In this document: positions 9,443 to 18,300 of the stretch, piece after piece
How positions within the stretch are numbered: the stretch's first letter is position 1
Layout: each line of letters begins with the position of its first letter
Source of the DNA: Chthoniobacter flavus
GTDB lineage: Bacteria; Verrucomicrobiota; Verrucomicrobiia; Chthoniobacterales; JACTMZ01
DNA length: 46,408 nt
Assembly (NCBI GenBank): GCA_945878135.1
Contig: CAMDUL010000024.1
Location: forward strand, 1-46,408
Reading direction: 5' to 3'
Notes under the pieces: model-generated
Database searches by the model: none
Seen by the model: the letters and a program-made list of their open reading frames with translations, nothing else
What the model was told of the DNA's origin: nothing
Translations under genes and position numbers: made by a program

Positions 9443-9960
9443 TCACAGGGACCGGATGAACTTGATCACTGCCGCGCGGTCTGCAGCGGGCATGTTTCGG
9501 AAGTTTTCCTTGGCCTGCTCGGCTTCGCCACCGTGCCAGAGGATAGCCTCCTCCAGCGTCCGCGCGCGTCCGTCGTGCAAATAGCCCTCCCCGCCGCTGA
9601 CTCCGGCCGAGAGTCCGATATTCCACAACGGTGCGGTGCGCCATTCGGCACGCGATGCGCCTTCGTCATCCACGTTATCCGCCAAGCCGGGTCCCATGTC
9701 GTGCAGGAGTAGATCGGAGTAAGGGCGGATCGTCTGGTTCCTTAATTCGCCCAGCGGATGATAACTACCCGTGGTCAGCTCCGGGGTGTGGCAGGCGACG
9801 CAAGAGGCCGTGGCAAAGAGTTGCTGGCCGCGGAGGACTTCGGCATTTTGCAGATCGCGTCTGGCGCCGACCCCGAGCAACGCGACGTAGCGATTCATCA
9901 GATCAAGCGCCTCGTCGATCCAAGAGCGGCGCAGCCACCGAATAACGGGTTGTGTAGTCG
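9443..9960 (-). pseudogene. 5'-truncated di-haem oxidoreductase (DUF1111/peroxidase-like)
   Basis: The minus-strand frame ending at 9443 encodes about 160 residues of the C-terminal cytochrome domain of the DUF1111 di-haem oxidoreductase family. It contains a haem c site 'CVACH' followed by 'TPELTTGSYHPLG', then 'YSDLLLHDMGPGLADN', 'AEWRTAPLWNIGL', and the ending 'GYLHDGRARTLEEAILWHGG'. The N-terminal catalytic half and its signal peptide are absent: upstream of about 9925 the frame stays open but reads as unrelated, arginine- and tryptophan-rich sequence up to about 10080. It is a dead fragment unless expressed as an unusual fusion. Confidence 0.75.
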
Positions 9961-10097
9961 ACGCCGATTTGGAACGAATCCGGCGAGTTCCCGACACCTT
10001 GAAGGCTTGTTCCCGGCTGATTATCCGGGCCCGGAGACCATGAACATCGCGGTGCGCAGCATGGCAAGTTTCCTCGGCCATTATAACTATGCTTGGA

Positions 10098-11492
10098 TCA
10101 GCGAGAATTTGCGCTGCCCGACTCAAAACCGTTGAGCAGCTCTTCCGCTTCCTCGCATTGACCAGCGCGAAGCAGGCCGGAAATCCGGTCCAACTCCTGT
10201 TTTTCAGTTTTCCCCGATTTCCGCAGCGCCAAGAGGCGCGCCGGGAGCCGGAGGTCTTCGGCTGTGAAAGTGAAGGCAGCGCCCAATTCATTGCGGCGTG
10301 CATCCTGAATGGCCTCAAGAGCCGCGTAGCCGTCCTCGTGGGTCGGTTCGATCACCGTGCCCTCGCCGTAATCATTCCACGTCACCAGTTGCACGATGGG
10401 CCAGGGCCCCTCCATCGCGGCCCTGAGCGTTTCGCGCATGGTGCGGCCTTCGCGGCGCCCGAGATCGTGCAAGCTGGTTTCGTAAACGTCCTCGAAGCCC
10501 GGATAGACGGACGGCATCGACTTGAGCGGATCCGTGGAACGGTAGTTGTGGGTGTCTGCGAGCCGCTGCACGATGATCGCCTCGCCGGGTTCGCCGTCGA
10601 ACGGCTCGGTATGAACCCACGAAAAGCCCCCGTCGGCCCCGGCGTCCTGCCACAAGTGGTGGAGAGCGAAGAAAGCGGGCTGCGGATCGCACGCGCCAAC
10701 CGCTTCGGCCCACGCTTCTTTGTCCTTCACGTAAATGGGACCGAAGTTGAGGAGCAGCGGACGGCCTTCGAACTGGAAATACTGAGGCGCGCCGAACCAT
10801 TCCGCCGCAGCCCACTTGAGATTTTCGGCCAGTTGGGCTGGAACCTCCTCGGAAGAAATTTTTCCCCAGTTCACAAGCAACTCGAGGGACCGGTCCTCGT
10901 AGCACGCGGCAAATTTCATGTCGAACCTCCCGCCCGCATCGAACATCGCCTTGGTGGCTTCGTGGATCGCGGGGTAATCCGCCGCCGGATAAGTGCCATA
11001 CCAATCGACAATCACGCCATTGACTCCGGCGAGTTTCATTTGCAGGAGCTGGCATTCGAGCACATCGGGATCCGTCGAGTCATAGAGCCCGATCAGGGGA
11101 TGGAACTTCGACCAGATGTCGGGTAAGCCATTTTCTTTCATGACTTCCGGATCGTGTTCCTTGCTGTGCCCGGTCCAATGCGCACCCCACTGCCCCCTCA
11201 CCGCGGGTGTCTCATACCACGGCATGTAATGCATGAGCAGCGTCTTGGTCTGGCCTCCGGACAAAGCGGACAAAACCGGTGCCGGTTCGGTCGCCGGCGG
11301 TGGCGGGGCACCCGGCGCCGGGACGGCATCATCCGGCGATGGCGAAGCGGTCGGCTCCGGAGCCGTCGCTTCGACCGGCGGCAGCGGCGCGGTGGGTTTG
11401 CAGCCGGGGAAGAAGAGCAAAAGGAAGGCGGACGCGAGGAGCGCGGAGGCGCGGGCGTGCACCCCGCTGGCGATGAGCGTCACGATGAGCAC
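10098..11492 (-). CDS. GH71/GH99-like glycoside hydrolase lipoprotein
   Basis: 464 residues from GTG 11492. A GTG at 11462 would give a more ordinary signal peptide. A lipobox-like 'FFPGC' marks a lipoprotein, followed by a Pro/Ala/Glu-rich linker to about residue 85. The catalytic barrel shows 'LLMHYMPWY', 'LYDSTDPDVLECQLLQMKLA', 'GVIVDWYGTY' and 'VQLVTWNDYGEGTVIEPTH', all typical of GH71/GH99-type (endo-mannanase or alpha-1,3-glucanase-like) proteins. GH71 contains alpha-1,3-glucanases, which would fit the locus, but I cannot separate GH71 from GH99-like by eye. The start touches the stop of the TPR gene (TAG then GTG), and the pair has a palindromic operator upstream at 12250-12261. Confidence 0.72.
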   Translation of the reverse strand: MLIVTLIASGVHARASALLASAFLLLFFPGCKPTAPLPPVEATAPEPTASPSPDDAVPAPGAPPPPATEPAPVLSALSGGQTKTLLMHYMPWYETPAVRGQWGAHWTGHSKEHDPEVMKENGLPDIWSKFHPLIGLYDSTDPDVLECQLLQMKLAGVNGVIVDWYGTYPAADYPAIHEATKAMFDAGGRFDMKFAACYEDRSLELLVNWGKISSEEVPAQLAENLKWAAAEWFGAPQYFQFEGRPLLLNFGPIYVKDKEAWAEAVGACDPQPAFFALHHLWQDAGADGGFSWVHTEPFDGEPGEAIIVQRLADTHNYRSTDPLKSMPSVYPGFEDVYETSLHDLGRREGRTMRETLRAAMEGPWPIVQLVTWNDYGEGTVIEPTHEDGYAALEAIQDARRNELGAAFTFTAEDLRLPARLLALRKSGKTEKQELDRISGLLRAGQCEEAEELLNGFESGSANSR

Positions 11493-12200
11493 CTACTGGA
11501 TTTTGGCGAGATGGGTTTCGGCTTCGGCTTTGAGGCCCGGATTCAAATCGCCCGCATTCATGTAGGCCTCCTTGGCGCCGGCACCGTTGTTCAAGCTGTA
11601 TTGCTCGGTGAGCCCGATATTCAACCAAGCCACGCCCTTGAACTCGTTCGAAACCTCCGGCATGTCGAGGATGCTCCGGTAGGAAGCCATCGCGGCGTCG
11701 AACTTCCCGCTGCCCCGCTCCGCATCGCCACGGATCATGGCCAACTCCGGCCGGGCCCATTCGACTCCGGAAAGGCCATCCGCCCGGATCATCGATTCGA
11801 GCGCACCGGCATAGTTCTTTTCGTGAAGTTGGCACTTGGCGAGCGCCTGTAACGCGGTGACCTCGGCCACGGGTTCGATCGATGCATTGGTCGCCAGCGC
11901 GCTGTCCGCCGCCTCCCGAGCCCCCGCGTAATCCTGCTCCTGGACCAGGGCCAAGGCTTTTTTGCCCAAGGCCAAGGCACGCTGGGTCGGCGTTTGCGCA
12001 TCGGCCACTGCAGCCTCGTAATCGGCAGCGGCTCCCGTCCGGTCGCCTGCGGCGGACTTCGCATCGCCTGCCTGGAGCTTTTCGGTGTAAGGGTCGGCTG
12101 ATTGGGCGGACAGGGCGGCCAAAATCAACAAGGCCAAGCTGAAAAACGGCGCCCGGCGGCGGGAAAGATTGGCCAACCTACGAGATGAATCGTCATGCAT
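11493..12200 (-). CDS. Secreted TPR-like protein
   Basis: 235 residues from ATG 12200. The N-terminus is basic and then hydrophobic ('APFFSLALLILAALSAQSA'), an export signal. The rest forms about four helical-pair repeats with TPR-type spacing (for example 'AGDAKSAAGDRTGAAADYEAAVADA' split around residues 45-70 and 'SGKFDAAMASYRSIL' later). It is the first gene of a two-gene unit with the GH71/GH99-like lipoprotein, whose start follows the stop directly. A role as an assembly or binding partner of that enzyme is inferred from the coupling only. The operator at 12250-12261 lies 49 bp before the start. Confidence 0.8.
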   Translation of the reverse strand: MHDDSSRRLANLSRRRAPFFSLALLILAALSAQSADPYTEKLQAGDAKSAAGDRTGAAADYEAAVADAQTPTQRALALGKKALALVQEQDYAGAREAADSALATNASIEPVAEVTALQALAKCQLHEKNYAGALESMIRADGLSGVEWARPELAMIRGDAERGSGKFDAAMASYRSILDMPEVSNEFKGVAWLNIGLTEQYSLNNGAGAKEAYMNAGDLNPGLKAEAETHLAKIQ

Positions 12201-12249
12201 AGCGAGAACATCAGACCATCGAAAGAGCACGGGCCCAAAGGAAAAACAA

Positions 12250-12261
12250 CTTGACGTAAAG
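12250..12261. promoter_or_regulatory. Putative LacI-type operator (CTTGACGTAAAG)
   Basis: A palindrome with one mismatch to CTTTACGTAAAG, 49 bp before the start of the TPR gene on the minus strand. Its form and distance match the sites at 19996, 28163, 34799 and 36603. Confidence 0.6.
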
Positions 12262-12386
12262 AGGCCGCAACCGGGCTCCAACCGCGAATGTGGGAATGGC
12301 CACTCCCGGGCCGCGGCTCGGCAAGGTGTCGCAGGCCATCCTGCGCCGCACCAAGTCGCCTTGGCCAAGGCCCGTTAAGGCCGCGG

Positions 12387-13463
12387 TCAACCGGCCCTTT
12401 TCCTCGGGCTCCCCCTCGTGCTCGCACCAGAACGCCAGGTTCCCTCCACCTCAAGCCGCACCGGATGCTCGGGCACGCCACGGTGCCCTCGCTGGATGGA
12501 GGCCACCAGCATGTCGACCGCCGCGGCGCCGACTTGGCGCGAGTTCTGGTCGATGCCGCTGAGTTCCAGGTCGGGTGAATCCTCCCCATCGAGATCAAGG
12601 GACGCGTAGCCGACGTCGCGTGGAATACGGCAGCCTCGCGCCTTGAGCAAAGCGAGCCCCAGACGGTCGATGCTGACCAGCACCTCCGGACGGTAGCGCT
12701 CGAACCACCGGTCGAAGGACGATTGACGGGGCCCGGGCAAAACCAAAGGCGGGACCAAGTCCCCTGCCCCGTGGCGGTGACGGTGCTCGAGAAAAGCCGC
12801 GGTCCACTTGCCGTTGACCCGGAGATCGAGGGAGTCCTCGATGACGAAACCGATGCGACTGTAGCCGAGCGTGCACAGTTCGTGCAGGCAGCGCTGCATC
12901 GACGTGTATTGGTCGTGGATCGAACGGTCTAGGTCGGGGGTTTCGAAGGTTTCGCTGATCTCCACGGCGGCAAAGCGCTCCAGATCGAAATCGAGATCCC
13001 GGGCACCGCGACCGGAAAGCTTGCCTTGCAGCGGAGCAATGATGACCCCTTCAATGCCGCGGTTCCAGATGATGCCGGCCAGCCGGTCGCGCGTCATTCC
13101 CCGTTCGTTCAGCCAGAACTCCTCCAGCCGGTAGCCGTATTCGCGGGCCCGCTCGGTCGCGCCCTCGACATACTTCCGCTCGGTCACGAGGCGTTTCCAG
13201 TCCCCCGGCGTGACGCCGGAAGTGAGCAGGGCCAGACCGGAACCGATCTCGGCCGGAGCCCGACTGCGGATGCGGGCGAGCAATTTCGACACCTCGGGAT
13301 CGGGGCGGTAGCCGAGACGCTCGGCCAGACGCAGGATCTTCCGGCGGGTCGAGGCGGAAACCCCCGCCTTGCCACGAAGGGCCAGGGAGACCGCCATCCG
13401 GGTGACCCCCGCCCGGGCGGCTATGTCGCGCAGGGTGGCGCGCGGTGCAGGGGTCGAAGCCAT
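12387..13463 (-). CDS. LacI-family transcriptional regulator, probable local regulator of the glucan locus
   Basis: 358 residues from ATG 13463. The helix-turn-helix is at residues 10-35 ('LRDIAARAGVTRMAVSLAL'). The hinge 'GYRPDPEVSKLLARIRSRAP' lacks the classical LacI hinge-helix consensus but is the form common in Verrucomicrobiota. The C-terminal ligand domain is periplasmic-binding-protein-like with 'GVIIAPLQGKLS', 'GYSRIGFVIEDSLD' and 'VGYASLDLDGE' segments. A palindromic site lies 20 bp upstream (13484-13495), so autoregulation is likely. Its position between the GH71/GH99-like unit and the GH87 genes, plus the same palindrome before five other units, makes it the best candidate for the regulon's regulator. 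Confidence 0.9.
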   Translation of the reverse strand: MASTPAPRATLRDIAARAGVTRMAVSLALRGKAGVSASTRRKILRLAERLGYRPDPEVSKLLARIRSRAPAEIGSGLALLTSGVTPGDWKRLVTERKYVEGATERAREYGYRLEEFWLNERGMTRDRLAGIIWNRGIEGVIIAPLQGKLSGRGARDLDFDLERFAAVEISETFETPDLDRSIHDQYTSMQRCLHELCTLGYSRIGFVIEDSLDLRVNGKWTAAFLEHRHRHGAGDLVPPLVLPGPRQSSFDRWFERYRPEVLVSIDRLGLALLKARGCRIPRDVGYASLDLDGEDSPDLELSGIDQNSRQVGAAAVDMLVASIQRGHRGVPEHPVRLEVEGTWRSGASTRGSPRKRAG

Positions 13464-13483
13464 AGTCTGGAGACTTGTTTTCA

Positions 13484-13495
13484 CTTTACCTAAAT
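13484..13495. promoter_or_regulatory. Putative LacI operator (CTTTACCTAAAT), autoregulatory
   Basis: One mismatch from CTTTACCTAAAG, the reverse complement of the three perfect CTTTAGGTAAAG sites. It lies 20 bp before the LacI start codon, close enough to block transcription, and 118 bp before the divergent gene at 13614. Confidence 0.68.
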
Positions 13496-13571
13496 TCAAG
13501 TCCCGAAAGAGGGATTTCCGCCGGTTCCGCCGCGGTTGTCCCCGCCTGCTGGAGTTTGGCGTTGCCGCTCG

Positions 13572-13586
13572 GTGTATAGTGTGTTT
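13572..13586 (+). promoter_or_regulatory. Tandem GTGTAT-N3-GTGTTT element
   Basis: GTGTAT at 13572-13577 and GTGTTT at 13581-13586, a 9-bp period, 27 bp before the ATG of the LIDFGN-domain gene. The overlapping TATAGT (13575-13580) could serve as a -10 box. Close copies stand before 15396, 24553 and 29117. Confidence 0.55.
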
Positions 13587-13613
13587 GCTTTGCCCGACAA
13601 ATCCCAACCTCCC

Positions 13614-15317
13614 ATGAAAAACCTCCTTCTCGCCTCCACCATCGCCTTAGCCACCCTTCACACCTGCCTGTCGACGACTGTGGCGCAGACCAAGGTCTTG
13701 ATAGACTTCGGAAACGATGACACCTACCGCGGGGTGACCACCCCCGGAAACTGGAACAGTGTGGCCTACGGCTACGTCCCCAATCTCGTCGACACCACCG
13801 GTTCGGCGACTGCTCTGGCTTGGGCGCCGGACGCCTTGGGCGGGGTGGACAGCTACAACAGCATCGTCGGACCGACCAGCGATCCGGTCACGGCGGACGA
13901 AGTCGCGGCCACCGACGCCGCGATCGACAAAACGGCCCTCGGCGATCTGGGCGCCGCCCAGGCAGCCATCGACTATTACGTGTCGAACAACGGCGCCACC
14001 AGTTCCGGCCGCTTTCAACTTCAGGGCCTGGCCGTCGGCACCAAATACCGCCTGACCTTCTACGGCACCAAACAATACGTGCCGGCCGGCGACGAGGAGA
14101 CGCGCTACGAGGTGTTTGCCGACTCCGAGTACAGCATTTCCTTGGGCTCGGGCGTTTTGACGACCGGCAGCGTCGATGGCACGGGCAATCCGGGTTCGAC
14201 TGTTTCCGTCGATGTCACCCCCGCCTTGCCAGTCATCTATGTCCAGTGGACGGGGGTCGGCAATCCCTCGGCCGGCTACCTCAACTCCCTGTCGGTCGAG
14301 GCGGTTCCGTTCACTCCGGCACCCGGCACCGCGGTGCTCATCGACTTCGGCAATGACTCCAGCTTCCGCGGGGTCAGCCAGACCGATGCCGACAGCAATG
14401 GCAATTTTTGGAACAGCGTATGGAACGGGGCCTTCTATCCTGATTTGGTGGACAGCACCGGCGCTGCCACCACCATCAACTTCGGATTCACCGCCGCCGC
14501 GGGCACCGACAGCTACAATGGCCCGGCCGGCCCCACCAGCGATCCGGTGACACCGGCGGAAATCGATGCCGTCCAGATCGACTCCTACCTGCTCGGTCCG
14601 CTCGGCGGTTCCAAGCGGGGCGCGATCGACTTCTACGTGGACTCGACTTTCCAGATCCAGGGACTCGACCCGAACAAGACGTACCAACTGGCCTTCTTCG
14701 GTTCGCGGAAATTTCCCGCAGGCAACAGCACGACCCGTTACACCACCTACACCGACAACACGTTCACCGAACCGGTCGCCTCGGTGGACCTCGTGGTCGG
14801 GGTCTTCGGAGACCAGAACCAAGGACAGGTCGCCGTCTTGGAAGATGTCAGCCCGCAGCCGGACGGCATCATCTACGTGGGGTTCACCGGTGCGGACGAT
14901 GCGGGCAGCGGTTACCTCAATGCCATGATGGTCGTGGAAATCGCCTCTTCCGGCAACGCCTTCGCGGAGTGGAGTGGCGGACTCGCCCCCACCCCGGAAT
15001 TGGTTTCCTTATACGCTTTCGGCGGCGCCAGCAGCCCGACAGCCACCGACGGGAACCTGCCGCGTAGTGTGCTCACCCCCACCCATCTGGAAATGTCGGT
15101 CATTGTCCGCACCAGCGACCCGACCCTCGTGATCACCGGCGAGACCACCGACAACCTCGCCACCGGTCCGTGGCTGCCCGGTGGCGTCAGCTACTTGGTG
15201 GACCCCGACCAAACCGGCGTGCCCGCCGGTTGCGAACGGCGTATTTATCAGGTCGCGCGCGAAACGGACGTCCGGAAATTCCTGCGCCTCACCGCCGTCC
15301 TGCCTCCGCAGACCTGA
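13614..15317 (+). CDS. Secreted protein with two LIDFGN domains
   Basis: 567 residues. The N-terminus begins 'MKNLLLASTIALATL' and is a Sec signal peptide with likely cleavage near residue 25. Two copies of the same ~205-residue domain follow (about 27-232 and 240-445), each starting 'VLIDFGND' and containing 'WNSV', 'DSYN', a 'TSDPVT' loop, and a late 'Y.L.F(Y/F)G(S/T)(K/R)(K/Q)' strand. I do not recognise the domain; its all-beta look suggests a galactose-binding-like fold. Residues from about 455 form a C-terminal domain of the kind often seen at the end of verrucomicrobial exoproteins ('ELVSLYAFGG'...'DPTLVITGETTDNLATG'). There is no PEP-CTERM anchor, so it is probably released or bound non-covalently. 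Confidence 0.82.
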   Translation: MKNLLLASTIALATLHTCLSTTVAQTKVLIDFGNDDTYRGVTTPGNWNSVAYGYVPNLVDTTGSATALAWAPDALGGVDSYNSIVGPTSDPVTADEVAATDAAIDKTALGDLGAAQAAIDYYVSNNGATSSGRFQLQGLAVGTKYRLTFYGTKQYVPAGDEETRYEVFADSEYSISLGSGVLTTGSVDGTGNPGSTVSVDVTPALPVIYVQWTGVGNPSAGYLNSLSVEAVPFTPAPGTAVLIDFGNDSSFRGVSQTDADSNGNFWNSVWNGAFYPDLVDSTGAATTINFGFTAAAGTDSYNGPAGPTSDPVTPAEIDAVQIDSYLLGPLGGSKRGAIDFYVDSTFQIQGLDPNKTYQLAFFGSRKFPAGNSTTRYTTYTDNTFTEPVASVDLVVGVFGDQNQGQVAVLEDVSPQPDGIIYVGFTGADDAGSGYLNAMMVVEIASSGNAFAEWSGGLAPTPELVSLYAFGGASSPTATDGNLPRSVLTPTHLEMSVIVRTSDPTLVITGETTDNLATGPWLPGGVSYLVDPDQTGVPAGCERRIYQVARETDVRKFLRLTAVLPPQT

Positions 15318-15338
15318 TGAGGGACCTTCGGCAAATGG

Positions 15339-15354
15339 TCAAACTACCGTTTGA
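15339..15354. promoter_or_regulatory. Inverted repeat TCAAAC-N4-GTTTGA
   Basis: A perfect 6-bp inverted repeat around TACC, 42 bp before the likely start of the large GH87-like gene, the same distance range as the CTTTAGGTAAAG sites. The arms differ from that operator, so if functional it may bind another LacI-type protein. Confidence 0.4.
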
Positions 15355-15377
15355 ACGCCAGCGGAGTCCGCGGGTCT

Positions 15378-15392
15378 GTGTATAGTGTGTAT
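15378..15392 (+). promoter_or_regulatory. Tandem GTGTAT-N3-GTGTAT element
   Basis: The best copy of the element: GTGTAT at 15378-15383 and again at 15387-15392. It ends only 3 bp before the likely TTG start, so if TATAGT is a -10 box the message would be almost leaderless. Confidence 0.55.
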
Positions 15393-15395
15393 GTT

Positions 15396-18300
15396 TTGAT
15401 CCCCAAGCCCTGCGGTCGGGGCCGGCCATCCCTTTGTCTGGCTTTCGGCTGCGCCCTGCTGCTGCTCGGAGGCTCCGCCCAGGCGCGCACCTACTTGATC
15501 GATTTCAATTCTTCCAAGGGGTATCGGGGTTTGGACCCCGCATCGCCCGACTCGAACGGCAACCACTGGAACGCCGTGCCTCATCCTGTCACCGGTTCAC
15601 CGCAACTGAACGGCTTGGTCGATACGGCGGGCACGCCCAGTTCCATCGACCTCGGCTTCAACACGCCGTTCGGATCGGACAGCTACAACGGCCCGGCTGG
15701 TGACACAACGGCGGGACCGCCGGATTTCTTGCTCGACCCCGCCAAAGTTGCCGCCGCGGACCTCGACACAGCCGCACTCGGCGACCTCGGCAACGCGACG
15801 GCGGCTTTCGACTACATCGCCACCGTCTCCCACACGCCGCCCGGGCAGGCGACACCGGTCCAGGACGCCCGTTTTGCCATCCAGGGACTCGATCCGCAGC
15901 TGACCTATACTTTCAAGCTCTTCGGTTCCCGCAAATACACCACGGAAGCCGTCACGGTGTACGAGGCGTTTTCCGACGCGGAGTTCGAATACCTCTCCGC
16001 CTCCGCGAGCCTGCCCGTGCGCGCCCCGGCGATCGAGGGAAACCACAACCGCGGCACCGTGGCCGTCCTGCGCGACATCCGCCCGAGCGCCGGCGGCGCG
16101 ATTTATGTCCGAGTGCGCGGCAGCAGCGGAGGCCAGGGTTTTCTCAACGCCCTGCAGATCATCGAAGGCACCCGCCCTGTCGACGCCCGGGGCCTCCTCT
16201 ACGTCCGGGTGGAAAATCCAGCCTCCGGGCGGGTGATCAACGGCGATCCGGCCTCCGGAGTCCTGACCGGCTCGTCATGGCCGCTGACCGAACTGCACGC
16301 CCACTGGTATCTCATGACGCGGGCGGACAACACCCTCGTCTGGATCGTGAACCGCGTGACCGGAGAGGCACTGCGGGCCGCCGCGGACAGCGGGGCTGTT
16401 TCCACCGCGCCGTGGAATCCGGACGACCCGCGGCAAGCGTGGAGGATGACAACCGCCGGGGGTGTCTCGCGACTGCGGATCGAAGGAAGCGGCGCCACCT
16501 TGACCGCCGGGACAGAAGGTGGAACGCCGACCGTGCGCTCGGACGACCCGGCGGACACCCTGCAGGATTGGATCCTGCCCGAGTTGCCGCGCGGAGGTCT
16601 GTTCCCGTGGACGACCTATGACGAAGACAACATCGGCACCCTCGCCGCTCCGGCGGAAGTCATCCGCTCGGCCTACCACGAAGGACCCGTCGCCCTCGCC
16701 GCGGAGGCACAGAAGCGCGGCTTCATCCTGCTCAATGGCTTCGGCACGCACGTGCAATGGAACGCCACCGCCCCGGCGGATGCCATGACGCTGCGCTACA
16801 GCGTCGCCGACGGCGCGTCCGGCACCATCACCCTGCGGGTCAGCCGGTCGGGCAGCGTAATCGCGGAACAGAAGATCCCGGTCACCTCCGCCCAGGCGTG
16901 GGTATACTTCGACAGCCAGGGCAACGAACTGCAGTCACCCGGAGCCGGGCGGACCCCGGCCAAGCGCTTCAACGAGGCCCGCATCAAGCTGGAGGCCCCG
17001 CTCGCTGCGGGCGACACGATCGAGTTCCGTCGCGAGAGCGGCGACATCATGACTTGGATCGATGTGGTTGAGACGGAAACCGCCGAACTGGTGCCCCTGC
17101 CCGATGCCGCCTCCTACCTCATCGCGACCGACTTCGGGACCGCGGGCAACGGGACAACCAACGACACGACGGCGCTGAAAAATGCCGTGGCTGCAGCAGC
17201 GGCTCAGGGCAAAAAGCTCTATCTCCCGCCCGGAACCTACCGCCTCGAGGAAGAAATCATCCTGCCCCCCGGTTTTGTCCTGCAGGGCGCCGGCATGTGG
17301 CAAACCGAACTCGTCTTCTCGCGGAACGCAAGCTCCGCCTACGCTGGACAGGCGCTCGGTGGCATCAAAGGGAGCGGATCCAACACCGTCGTCCGGGACC
17401 TCTACATGAAGAGCGCGCAGAGCGCCCGCAGCCTCGGCTACCACGCTTTGAAAGGCTTCTGGGGCACCGGATCGCTCATCGAGAACGTCTGGACCGAACA
17501 CTTCGAAACCGGGGCGTGGATCGCCGATTACAGCAACGACCCCGACATCTACACCGACGGCCTCGTCATGCGCAGTTGCCGCCTGCGCAACGCGTTCGCC
17601 GACGGCGTGAACTACGCCAGCGGCACGCGCAACTCCGTGGTGGAGAACACCCACGTGCGCGGGTGCGGCGATGACGGGTTGGCCACCTACGCCGCGGGAC
17701 GAACGCAGAACAAACCGACCACGCGCAACATCCAGTTCCGCTACAACACCATCGAGTCGGTTTACCGTGCGGGAGGCATCGGCATCTTCGGAGGCGAAGG
17801 CCACAAGATCCACCACAACATCATTCGCGACCAGCTGGCCGGACCGGGACTGCGTCTCAATACGGTCTTTGTCTACCTCAACGGCGTCCTCGAGGGGTAT
17901 CCTTTCGGTTCCCAGCTCATCCACTTTCATGACAACACGCTCGAACGCACCGGTAACCTGACGGTTTTCAACGAGCAGGCCGGCGCGATCGAATTGCAAA
18001 CCTGGTATACCAACGTCGAGAATATCCGCTTCACCGACATCGACATCGTGACGTCCCGCTACGAAGGCATCCGCTTCAGCCGGATCGGGCAAGTGTCCTC
18101 GGCCGGCTTCGACAACATCCTCTTCACCCGGATCAGTTTCAGCGACACGCCTTTCGGCACACTGGTCACCGCCCAGGCCTCCGGCGAGTCCTCCTTCGAC
18201 AACCTGACCAGCGCGGCTGGCATCAATAACCAGTCGGCCAACTTCACCGTCAACAGCCCCCCGCCCCCGCCCCCGGTCATCGCGTCCTTCACGCCCTCCG

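Noticed and set aside
12904..12909. Another GTGTAT
   Set aside because: Single copy inside the LacI coding region, no second half 9 bp away and no gene start near it.
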